DNA of 54,000 nt from positions 576,585,752-576,639,751 of the forward strand of contig NC_081405.1 of NCBI RefSeq assembly GCF_030272615.1, read 5' to 3'. The notes under the pieces were generated by a model. It was not told the DNA's origin, searched no databases, and saw only the letters and a program-made list of their open reading frames with translations. Below, one piece after another: positions 22,166 to 32,803 of the stretch; position 1 is the first letter of the stretch; each line of letters opens with the position of its first letter. The stretch is from Cryptomeria japonica (lineage: Eukaryota > Streptophyta > Pinopsida > Cupressales > Cupressaceae). Position numbers and translations under genes: made by a program.

Positions 22166-22332
22166 CGAGGCTAAACATAATTTCACCTCCCTGGTTCGTG
22201 TGCCTCTAGTATTAATGTTGAATTTAGTTTTTTATTTATTTTATGTTTAAAATATATATGTATATATATTTAAACCTTGGGCATTTTATTAATTGAGTGT
22301 TATGAATTTTGTGCAAATAAATTCATGTTATA

Positions 22333-22474
22333 ATATATACATATATACATATATATATATATAAATATATATATATATATGTATATATAGATATATGTAT
22401 ATATACATATATATATATATACATATATATATATAGATATATATATATATATAGATATATACATATATATATAT

Positions 22475-22548
<74 letters not shown>

Positions 22549-22570
22549 GTATATATATAAGTATATATAT
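22333..22570 (+). repeat. Compound (AT)n / (AC)n microsatellite
   Basis: Alternating AT and ATAC runs lead into an AC tract at 22475-22534, broken once by acgc, then AT again. The matching part of the 3' LTR has only short TA runs (29478-29502, 29574-29602), so the array expanded in this LTR or shrank in the other. Confidence 0.95.
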
Positions 22571-24207
22571 ATTGTTTAATATGAATATATGTATATGATG
22601 TATATTCGATGATTACATATATTATATTATTGTATATATAATTAATTCAGAATTTAGTTAATTTTAGAAAAAGCTTATATTTAGATTCTTTATTTAATAA
22701 TGGAAACAGGTTAGGGGGTTAATTTTTATGTGTTTAAATTTAGCCTTTTTGAACAAATGACAACTCTGCTATTCTTAAAGATTCATATTTGCAAAGAATT
22801 TAATGCTTTTTATTGTTTTAAAAAAATTGCCCGTTATAGGATCTTTAGAATAAATGGTATTTTCTGGTAAAAGCACATTTCATTGTAAATTTGATTTTGA
22901 GTTGTTGTCATGTTGTAAAGGTTATTTATACCCCCTGGTTAGGTGTTGTTGTGTAACCCTGTTGATGTGAGCCATTATGTGTTTTGTTCCAATGGGTCCA
23001 TCCTGGGTTTATGATTTGTGTATCCTTCACCTGTAGATCTGTCAAGATTTGATATGGCTGTCATTTTTGCCATAGAGTTCTCATAGAGAGACCATTCATT
23101 TTAGTGTCCTACGAGAGAGAGTGGCTTTCGAGCGGGGGCCACACCCAAAGTGGATGGCAGGAAAACCCCTTGAAAGTAAGTTAAGAAGTGATAACCTAAC
23201 AATTTATTAGGGGGTGGGTAGCTGAAATATTTAATTAAGATAATGTGCCTCACACATGGTTGAGTGCTTATATAGGCTTAGGATGTGGTGAGAAGGCCTA
23301 GAATGGCAAACCTACCACCTTGTCTTCATGAAGGGATTGGTAGGGTCTGCATGATCCTTAGACGGAGTCGGGGATTTGGGAGAGGTTACTAGGATAACCC
23401 ATGATGGGGGTCGAGACCTATGGCGGCCTACCTAGGGTAACCACCTTAAGCCATGCAATGACACTCTCTCCTTAGGGAGACTAGTGTTTATGAGTTGAAT
23501 CACATGCATTTTGTGGAGTCATGTTGTACTGTTGTACCTGTCTTGTTTGCTTGCTTGAGGGTCTGCTACTATCTCCCAACATGATGGGGTGGTTCCACTT
23601 TGGGAGCACATGGTCAGGTGGTAGTGCCACTTCCCATCGGATATATGTATTCATACCTTCATGCGAGGATCGACTTCTCTAGTGTTTCTTGGTTCATGGC
23701 TCTTGTATCAGCTCATGTTTGAGATTATTATATATTTGAGACCATGTGGTCATTGTATCAGTAAACTATGTAAACCTTGGCATTGTAACCTATGTATTCA
23801 TTTGTATTATTGGAAGCCATGTAATTATTGAATATTGTAATCTTAAATCAATGGAATGTATGTTATTTCAGTTATCTTTCTTCTTATATGTAAATGAATC
23901 ATTGAAATAAATATATTGTAACACTTTAAATCTTTCAATTTGGAATTCAGTTTTGTAAGAATGGTTTTGTTAATTGCAATTGAATTTCCTAATTAGATGG
24001 ATAAATGGATTAACCTTTTGGAGTTGTTTAGTTTTAAAGTAGTATTCATTGGTAACCCTTTTGGATATCATGTGGTAGACTTCTATTGTGTTAATAAACA
24101 TGCAGTTATAATTAATGCACTTAATCTTTAAAAAAATAAAATTATTTCACCTTTTAGTTGCCTAGATGTGTTGTTTCCCTATAGGGTTCTTGGCGGGGAA
24201 TTACATT

Positions 24208-24220
24208 TGGTATCAGAGCT
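24208..24220 (+). other. Primer-binding site of chromovirus
   Basis: tggtatcagagct lies two bases after the LTR end and is complementary to initiator methionine tRNA. Confidence 0.88.
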
Positions 24221-24359
24221 CAAGTTTCAATACTGGGTACTCTAGGTTTGTAGTGAGTCCATTCATCTTGACCTATTTGCTTAGGTCTTAATGTTTGTGT
24301 TTCCATTGTTTTATCCTTACCATAGATCTAAACCGTTTTCTCTTTTGTAGTGTTAACTC

Positions 24360-24646
24360 ATGGCTAGGAAAGCTAGGGGAGGTGGCCATATGGGTGGTCG
24401 CAATAGAGATAGAGGGGGAGGATAGGGTTGTGGTTATAATTTTCATAGTCCTTCATCATCACCCACTCATGTGAGTGACAAGCTAGAACAGTCTGTTCAT
24501 CAAGATTCACATCATGCAGGAGAGAAGGTTCCTGAAAGGGAAGAGATGAGACAGATGTTTCAGGAGGTTTTGGCCAGGTTAGGCACCACGTCTGAGGTTG
24601 ATCAGCCTATTCATGCTCAGGTTGAGTAGTCACATCAGCAGGTTCC

Positions 24647-24738
<92 letters not shown>

Positions 24739-25840
24739 ACCCAGGAGGAGGGAGATCCCAATTGACCAAGATCCAGCTTCCTTGGGTCACATAAAGGACT
24801 TGATGAGGTCCAACCCTCCCTTGTTGGATGGTAAGGGTACTGGTCATGAGGTAGAGACCTGGCTTATCAATTTGGATCAGTGTTTTGCTATGCTCCCATA
24901 CAACAGCAACACCAAGACGAGATGTTCTATCATGCATCTCGATAGTTTTGCTTTGATCTGGTGGAGATTAGAGGTGGAGAAGATTAGGGTGTGCGTTAAC
25001 ACCATATCATGGGAGATATTTTTGGAGAGATTTTGGGTATGATTTCTCTCACCCCAGTGGAGGCAGACTCGGGCAGACAAGTTCTATGCTTTGTGTCAGT
25101 ATGGTATGTCAATAGATCAGTTTGAACATAGGTTCTATAATCTTAAACAATATGTCAGGATTGGTAATGATGAGGCAATGCTTATTCAACACTTCTTGAG
25201 GGGTCTAAATGACTGCATCAGTGGAGGAGTGAGAGTGCTTGAGCTAACTTCAGTTGAGGTAGTCGTGGCAAAAGCCAGGTTCGTAGAGAAGAACCTTAGC
25301 CGTGCACATGGTGGTTAGTCACAAGTGCAGATTGGTAGTGTACCTTTTAGTGGGCCTAGAGTTCATGGGAACCAGTCCCAGCCATATGCACTATTTAGGA
25401 TTATTTAGGCACCCGCTAAGGGTGGACAACAGCATCAGCCGCCAAGACCGAAATGGTTTCAGGACCAGTAGGGTGACAATTCTCAGTATAGGAAGAAAAG
25501 GAACTGGCAGAGGAGCAGATAGGGTCCTTCAGGGCAGCCCTCACAAGGTTAATCTCATGCCCCTAATAGGGGAAGCTTCCAGCAGTCTAGTGGGCCGATG
25601 GGAAGTAGAGGACCGGGTAGGGGAGCTTGCGTCTCTTATGGGCAGTTCGGTCACATAGCCGCGTAGTGCCCTCAGCGTTCTCACTAGATAGGTAGTCAAA
25701 GGCTAGTAGCATTAGAGTCTATAGTAGGGGATGCAGGTAGATCCCATAGAATGTTTGCAGCAGTTGATGACCGCTAGGATCATCATCAGGGTATAGTTAT
25801 TGAGGCAGTAGGTGTGTTGTGTGGAATTCCTATCTCTGTA
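24360..25840 (+). pseudogene. chromovirus gag remnant
   Basis: The ATG at 24360 opens a Gly/Arg-rich start (MARKARGGGHMGG) with TAG stops at 24423 and 24627. A (GA)43 run (24651-24736) follows, and the gag core reads in frame 2 after it, in place of the starting frame 3, so the repeat lies at a frame change. Gag landmarks are LMRSNPPLLDGKG (about 24803), ALIWWR (about 24953), FYNLKQYVRIG (about 25133) and FLRGLNDCI (about 25193). The zinc knuckle near 25625 reads CVSYGQFGHIA, its second Cys changed to Tyr, with a stop before the last Cys. Several further stops are TAG. The frame runs on through GIPISV, the usual lead-in to protease, directly into integrase. Confidence 0.88.
24651..24736 (+). 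repeat. (GA)43 microsatellite inside gag
   Basis: 86 bases of perfect GA would encode alternating Arg-Glu. It lies between the N-terminal part and the core of gag. Confidence 0.97.
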
Positions 25841-27061
25841 CATCCAGGTGTCAAGAAGATGCATGTAGATGTTAGATAGATTTATCATTGGGCTAGTATG
25901 AAGTGCGACATTGTTGATTTTGTGTCAAAGTGTTTAGAGTGTCAATGGGTGAAGGCAAAGCATCAACACCCAATAGGGCTTTTACAGCCTAATTTAGTAC
26001 CGGATTGGAAATGGGATATCATTTCCATGGATTTTATTGTTGGGTTGTCTGTCTCTTCGCATCATCATGATGCTATCATGGTCATTGTGGATAGATTAAC
26101 AAAGTTTGCTCATTTTGTTCCTATTCGAGCTTCCTATATAGCAGCAGTGGTGGCATGAGTCTTCTTGGAAGATGTGGTGAGATTGCATGGGAGTCCAAGG
26201 CGGATCATTTATGATAGAGATCCTGTCTTTACCTCAACATTGTGGACCTCACTTCAGCATGCTTTGGGGACTCAGTTGAACTTTAGTTCATCTTATAACC
26301 AAGAGACAGATGGTCAGACCGAGCGAGTGAATCAGGTTTTGGAGGAAATGCTTCGCATGTATGTTATGGACAAAAAGTCATGCTGGGAAGATTATATTTA
26401 TCTAGTGGAGTTTTCTTATAATAATGGATATCATATCTCCATAGGTATGTCCCCCTTAGAGACATTGTATGGTCATCCTTTCTGTACTCCTTTGAGTTCA
26501 AATTGGCTAGAGGACAGGGTGCGTATAGGACCGGATATTCTTCATGAAATGGAGCAGCAGGTTGAGCAGATTCATGAGCATTGGGTAGCTGCACAGGATA
26601 GGCAGAAGAAGTATATAGATTCCCATAGGTTAGATTGTCAGTTTTCTATTGGCGACCGTATGTTCTTGAGAGTACGTCCGCAGAAGAGTCTGATCCGTTA
26701 TGGAAAGGGTTCTAAGTTGGTGCCTTGTTTTGTTGGCCCTTTTGAGATCCTTGAGAGGATAGGACCTATTGCCTACCATCTTTCCTTGCCACCAAGTCTA
26801 TCTTGCATCCATGATGTCTTTCCTTTTTTAGTTCTTTGACCTTATCATTCTGATGTGACACATGTTCTTGATTGGAACTCTATGCAGGTCAAGGATGGGC
26901 AGCTTTCCATAGACCCTGTGCGCATTCTTCAGCATCGATATTTGACCCTCAGGGGTCATACCATTGACCAGGTAAGGGTTGTATGGGACCCAAATGATGA
27001 GACCTCAAAGACATGGGAGGATGCATCAAAGATGAGAGAGCTCTATTCTTATTTGTTTTAG
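25841..27061 (+). pseudogene. chromovirus integrase with chromodomain-like C-terminus
   Basis: It starts at HPGVKKM, the usual HHCC zinc-binding region, with CLECQWVKAKHQ near 25930. The core has MDFIVGLS (first Asp, about 26027), IIYDRDPVFTS (second Asp, about 26205) and TDGQTERVNQVLEEM (Glu, about 26310), so the DDE triad is present. The C-terminal region has VGPFEILERIGPIAYHLSLP (about 26732) and ends in a chromodomain-like stretch with VVWDPNDETSKTWED (about 26980). Stops interrupt it at about 25874, 26156 and 26837. Everything stays in frame 2, the frame of gag. A chromodomain would steer insertion to marked chromatin; that is family knowledge. Confidence 0.92.
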
Positions 27062-27080
27062 GCTTCTAGGAGTAAGCCTA

Positions 27081-27096
27081 GTTTTGGGGGGGAGAA
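27081..27096 (+). other. Polypurine tract of chromovirus
   Basis: The G-rich run gttttgggggggagaa ends directly before tgtagtacccc of the 3' LTR. Confidence 0.8.
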
Positions 27097-27907
27097 TGTA
27101 GTACCCCTCCTCGATTGAACTTATTAGACTCATATTTTACTATTGTTTACTTTCAGTGGATACATTACCATTATGTGTTATTTAGACTTATATGACATTA
27201 TTTCATGCTTTATCTAGATATGGGATGCATACTTTATTTACAGTAATTCAGTTCATGTGATTTGTGGTATTTTATGGATTATTGCTATGTACTGACACTT
27301 TACTTTATCTATGCAATGTGTAATCATATGTTGCATGTATGTGAGTGTATTGGATGCGAGGGGATGATTTCCTTCACTCACTCTGGTGAGATAGGGAACG
27401 TCATGATTCTCCTTCATCGGTGTTAATGTCGTGTATTCTATATTTGTATATATGCATATGTGATTTGATGATGTAGGTCATTGTAGGTACAAGTATCGGG
27501 TAAGTACGAGGTATCGTCTCCACCTGGCTTCACAGGTCTGAGCATGCCTTATTTGTCTGATGGGAGCGCAGGAGATAGTGGTTGACCATAATTGTACCTC
27601 AGTTTCACTCTTGTGAGTGTCAACAGTCGGTCATCCCTTTTGGTTTTGTTTGGCCATTGAATTGGTTTGTTTGACTTTTTCAGATTCATTGTTTGGGTCT
27701 TCTCAGTTTGTGTGCCATAGTAGATTGGATTAATTAATTGAGTGTATTACATCACTTTATAGATAGCATATTTAATTTATGAATTATAATGCTTTAGTGA
27801 TTATGAATTTAATTAATTAAGTGAAGTGATTAAATTTAGTTGCAAATTGCATTATATTAGAAACAATTTTTTATTTAAATCTAGTAGGAAATAAATTAAT
27901 TGCATTT

Positions 27908-28130
27908 ATTTTTTGTTTTGTTTTTCGATCGATAAAAGGCTGAGGCCAAGGAATTTTATTAATTTAAAAATAGATAGATTTACATTTACACCTCCATTCA
28001 GTGTGGGCACCGGTAGGAAAGAATGGAGGGAAGAAAACCTCTGATCTACCCCAGATCCCTCAAGGATCAGAAAAAAATTAAGAATGCGATACAAAATGGA
28101 GATACAAGATTAGAAAGGAGATACTAATGC
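27908..28130 (-). mobile_element. Short LINE-type 3' end inserted in the 3' LTR
   Basis: The 5' LTR has no counterpart to these roughly 200 bases. Read on the minus strand they end ttggcctcagccttttatcg followed by an A-rich tail (T-rich at 27908-27925 on the plus strand). That resembles the 3' end of plant LINEs or of SINEs that share such tails. No coding part is present. Confidence 0.5.
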
Positions 28131-29189
28131 AAATTTCATGTTTTTAGAAATATATTTTATTTAAACCTTAGTGGGAAAATAAATAAAATTAAATGCAATT
28201 GTTGTTGTCTAGATTTTGAAAATAAATTAGAAATAAATAAAATCAAGTAGATTTACTTTCCTTAATTATTTTTTTAGAAAATTAATTAAATGGGAATGAG
28301 AAAAAAAAAAGAAATTAATGATTTTTGGGAAATTGCATTTTCATTTGTTTTTGTGGGAATTAGAAATATAATAAAATCCTTTTAGTTTTAAAAATGGAAT
28401 ATTATAGTTTGGGGGAGAAAAATATTTTAAACCTAAAAATGTTTAGGTTAAAGATATTTTTCAAAATTATTTTTTAGGAGTTCACAGGAAGGAGGCAGTG
28501 GTCTATAGGAAGAAATTTTAAAAATTTCTTGGATGCATGTTGGAGAAGTAAGGATCTAGAAGGAAGGATTGGCCCGAGTATCTGATTTGATGAGCTTTTC
28601 CTCAAGATCTTCCAAGAAAGCTTTCCAAGGTTGGATTGCTTCTGCTTGGTTATTTATTTTTAATATTAGCTCAAGTATTTCTCCTTTCTGTGTAGTTTTT
28701 GGGGTGTATTGTAAAAGAAAATTATTTCTAGTTGAGTCTTGATTTTGGTTATGTTTAAATGTTTTATTGTTTCCTTTTTGTATTATCTAGCTTGATATTG
28801 TGAAATTATAGGGGGTTATACTGGCAAACTTTTGCAAGATTTACCCTCCTTTATTCCAAATAGATTTTCTCTGTGTTATGTGATTCTGTGCTTCTTCCTG
28901 GTTGAGGAAAAAACCATTAGAATTTTGGGTTAAAAGAAAAATTGGGCTTATGGAGGAGTTTTTTTAAAAAGAAATGGATTTTTTCCCTCTTTGTTTTGTC
29001 ATAGAGTTTGGGTGTTTTTATGAGATTCTTTTCCAATAATTAATTTGTCTAAATTTAGTTTTACTATTTTTAAAAAAATTACTTTTATGCTGTATTTTAT
29101 TAGACTCTGTTTTCTTAGAGTGGAGATGTTGAGGTTTTAAAATCTCTATTGAAATTTTCCTTAAAAAAAAGAAAAATAAGGGAGAGGGT

Positions 29190-29395
29190 CGGTAGCCTAC
29201 TATCGATGGTAGCAATCCTATCGCTGGTAGCAGTGCTACTGTAAGGTAGCAATACTACCTATGGTAGTACCTGCTACAATAAGGTTGCACTGGTACCATA
29301 GGGTAGTAGGGCTACCTTATGGGTAGCAGCCCTACCATAGGGTAGCAGGGCTACCTTACGGGTAGGAGAGATACCTTACGGGTAGCATGGCTATA
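29190..29395 (+). repeat. Diverged palindrome array in 3' LTR
   Basis: It holds repeats of ggtagc and gctacc spaced as in the 5' LTR array, for example gctaccttacgggtagcatg near 29351-29390. Many half sites have changed, so most hairpins are imperfect. Confidence 0.75.
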
Positions 29396-31202
29396 TATAG
29401 GTTTTAAACCTTGGGCATTTTATTAACTGGGTATTATGAATTTTGTGCAATACTCAATTAATAAAATGCACAAGGTTTATATATATATATATATATATAT
29501 ATTGTTTAATATGAATATATGTATATGATGTATATTCGGTGATTATATATATTCATATACATATATTATATTATTATATATATATATATATATATATATA
29601 AATATAATTAATTCAGAATTTAGTTAATTTCAAAAAAACCTTAAATTTAGATTCTTTATTTAATCATGGAAATAGGTTAGGGGGTTAAAATTTATGTGTT
29701 TAAACATAGCCTTTTTGAACAAATGACAACTCTTCTATTCCTTTATCAGTAAAGATGTATTTTCTATTTTTCTTAAATATCCGTATTTGCAAAGAATTTA
29801 ATGTTTTTTACTGTTTTAAAAAAATTACCTATTATAGGATCTTTAGAATAAATGGTATTTTCTGGTAAAAGCATATTTTGTTGTAAATCTAATTTTGAGT
29901 TGTTGTCATGTTGTAAAGGTTATTTGTACCCCTTGGTCAGGTGTTATTGTGTAACCCTGTTGATGTGAGCCATTATGTGTTTTGTTCCAAATGGTCAATC
30001 CTATGTTTATGATTTGTGTATCCTTCACTTGTAGATTTTTCAGGATTAGATATGGCTGTCAGTTTCACCATATAGTTCTCATAGAGAGAACATTCTTGTC
30101 AGTGTCCTATGAGAGAGAGTGGCTTTGGAGCAGGGGCCACACCCAAAGTGGATGGCAGGAAAACCCCTCAAAAGTCAATTAAGAAGTGATAACCTAATAA
30201 TTGATTAGGGGGTAGGTAGCTGAAATATTTAATTAAGATAATTTGCCTCGCACATGGTTGACTACCTGTATAGGCTCAGGATGTGGTGAGAAGGCTTGGA
30301 ATGGCAAACCTACCACCTTGTCTTCACGAAGGGATTGGTAGGGTCCTCATGATGCTTAGATGGAGCCGGGGGTTCAGGAGAGGTTACTAGGATAACCCAC
30401 GATGGGGTCTGGGACCTATTGAGGACTAGCTAGGGTAACCACCTTAAGCCATGCGATGACACTCTCTCCTTAGGGTCACTAGTGTTTATGAGTTGAGTCA
30501 CATGGGTTTTGTGGAGTCATGTTTTACTTGTGTACCTATTTTGTTTGCTTTCTTGAGGTTTTGCTACTATCTCCAAACATGGTGGGGTGGTTCCACTTTG
30601 GGATCACATGGTCGGGTGGTAGTCGCACTTCCCATCAGATATCTATGTTCATACCTTCATACGAGGATCGACTTCTCTGGTGTTTCTTGGTTCGTGACTC
30701 TTGTATCAGCTCATGTTTGAGATTATTGTATATTTGAGACCATGTGGTCATTGTATCAGTAAACTATGTAATCCTTGGCATTGTAACCTATGTATTCATT
30801 TGTATTATTGGAAGCCATGTAATTATTGAATATTGTAATCATAATTCAATGGAATGTATGTTATTTCAGTTATCTTTCTTCTTATGTGTAAATGAATCTT
30901 TGAAATAAATATAATGTAACACTTTAAATCGTTCAATTTGGAATTTAGTTTTGTAAGAATGGTTTTATTAATTGTAATTGAATTTGCTAATTAGATGGAT
31001 AATTGGATTAATCTTTTCGAGATGTTTTGTTTCGAAGTAATCATTGTTGGTAACCCTTTAGGATATCATGTGGTAGACTTTTGCTATGTTAATAAATGTG
31101 CAATGTTATAATTAATGCACTTAATCTTTTAAAAAAAAATATTTCACCTTTTACTTGCCTAGATGTGTTGTTTCCCTATAGGGTTCCTAGTGGGGCATTA
31201 CA

Positions 31203-32080
31203 CAAAAACTAATAGGAAACAAACATTGACAAAACTGGGTCCTTGAAAAATACTAGCATCAAACCAGTGATTGAAAGAAACCAAAAACATAGGGTTTTTC
31301 TACGCTCCCTCAACCTCAAGATTGGGTTTTCTAAGGCTCCCACAACCTGTCAAGGCCTAGACAATAACATCTCTTCCTGAAATCACAATCTAGGATGTGT
31401 AGGGACACAAGGTTTTAACAAGGCTCCCTTAACCTCAAAGTTGAGGAAGAACAATACTGTGAAAATTATACCATGCACCCTCTCCACCTCAATTGGGGAA
31501 TAAGGAAGGAAAATAACATAAAGGCCAGTCTTTACTCCCAGAGAGTCAAGAGACAACACATCATCAACTTCTCTACAACATTTTCTAGTCTCAACTATAG
31601 CATCCACCTTCACCTCAATAAAAGATAGGTCATCTCCAACAACATCCATCTTCAAATTTAAAGAATATAGGGCAACCTCTATAGGAAAATCTTGATAAAA
31701 TTAGAGATGTTAGGAAAAAAACCAATTAAAAAATGAGAAGCCAACCCAAGGGCCAACAAGGATACAAATATTCAAAACCACCCAAAGAGAGGGTGCACCA
31801 AACAACACCCAGGAGACCACAACGAAGGGCTCCAAGAAAGAAAGTTAAGGAGGATAACCCATATCAAAGAAAAGGTTACCATCCCCCATGAAGCACATCA
31901 GGCCTAGAATCCTAAAAAAATAAAGACCTCCTTCCAAAAAATAGGGCCATAGAACCAGGTCAGTAGCATTTTCTAAAATGACCGAAGTAGCAAAAGAATC
32001 CCAAAACATAGCCCACCCACTCTACCCATGAACCAAACCTGTCATATGGAAGAATATTGTGTTGCTAGTCCTTTCCCCCC
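31203..32080 (-). other. Unclassified sequence, possibly minus-strand element remnant
   Basis: This stretch separates the chromovirus 3' LTR from the second LINE. The only sizeable frame is 31383-31655 on the minus strand (90 residues), with no family I can name. The minus strand has repeated phrases of the type gaggttaagggagcct near 31430 and 31315. I see no LTR ends or known domain. It is probably old transposon sequence, but this is a guess. Confidence 0.3.
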
Positions 32081-32084
32081 AATA

Positions 32085-32571
32085 ATTGATTTAAGGCCAA
32101 CATTGATGGCGTGGCAAAAGGAAACCCGAGACATTTTGGTTGCGGTGGTGTTATCCGAAATGGGGCTGGCTTTTGCACTGGGGTGGTTGCCTATCCCTTG
32201 GGAATTTAGACCAATCATCTAGCAGAAGCTATGGGCCCCTTTCAATCAATTAAATTACCCTATAATTTAGGGGTCAAAATGCTATGGTCGGAAGGAAACT
32301 CTAAAAACATTATTAACTGCCTTTTAGGTAAACATCCACCTTTGTGGACTACCAAAAACATCATTTATTCTGCTAAGGAGTTGCTTTAGGGGTTTAAAAA
32401 ATGCCATATTTCCCATGTTTACAGAGAGGCTAATATGAGTGTTGACTGGCCTGCCAATGAGGTAGTACGAAGCAAGCTAATTATTACCTTGAATGGCGGA
32501 GGGGAGCTACCATGTACGGCACGTGATATCTTAACTTATGAAAGATTGCATGCTAAGCAAGGTCAGATTTG
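32085..32571 (+). pseudogene. LINE RNase H remnant
   Basis: In frame 2 the domain starts near 32091 with FKANIDGVAKGNP, continues GCGGVIRNGAGF and TNHLAEAMG (about 32210), and has the late motif HVYREANMSVDWPANE near 32415. These match the RNase H found at the end of plant LINE ORF2. In-frame stops lie at 32207 (TAG) and about 32387 (TAG). The natural end is probably TGA near 32569 after YERLHAKQGQI. The usual GNPG has become GNPR. Confidence 0.85.
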
Positions 32572-32803
32572 AAATCAGTTCCCGAGCTGTAAGGAGAAGT
32601 CATGGTAGCAGGAGCTAGTTTTTAGGCAGCAGAGAAGGACGTACAGTAATCAATGTAGGTTCACTTCATATGCTCTATTGGTGTTTTTCCCCCTCTTGAA
32701 TAATAGCATCACAAACTTCTACAGATTTCGGGTGGTTTCTCACAAAAATTTTGTAGCGAAGAAAGGTATCAATTAGGAATTACAGATAATTGACATCAAT
32801 AGC

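Larger units (their letters stand above)
20223..24205 (+). repeat. 5' LTR of chromovirus
   Basis: It begins tgtagtacccc and ends gggaattaca, matching 27097-31202 throughout apart from indels. It includes a palindrome array (21975-22165) and an AT/AC microsatellite (22333-22570). The apparent ORFs in the microsatellite are low-complexity artefacts. Confidence 0.93.
20223..31202 (+). mobile_element. Tekay/Del-like chromovirus (Ty3/gypsy) with very long LTRs and deleted pol
   Basis: The element has LTRs of 3983 and 4106 bases around an internal region of only 2891 bases. It has a tRNA-Met-type primer site, gag, integrase, a chromodomain-like end and a purine tract. Protease, RT and RNase H are missing. 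Long LTRs and the chromodomain-type C-terminus suit the Tekay/Del group. The flanks (tttca on the left, caaaa on the right) do not match, and the right flank is not the unit X continuation seen at locus 2. A related solo LTR lies at 47814-51268. Confidence 0.9.
27097..31202 (+). repeat. 3' LTR of chromovirus
   Basis: It begins tgtagtacccc and ends gggcattaca. It differs from the 5' LTR by an inserted piece (about 27908-28130), a diverged palindrome array (29190-29395), shorter TA runs and an extra stretch near 28880-29110. The base after the end is not a copy of the left flank. Confidence 0.93.

Noticed and set aside
22300-22540. ORFs of alternating Tyr-Ile and Cys-Val
   Set aside because: They are readings of the AT/AC microsatellite. 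The same holds for frames over 47777-48066.
32028-32222. 64-residue plus-strand frame
   Set aside because: It is an out-of-frame reading of the LINE RNase H domain, which is in frame 2.
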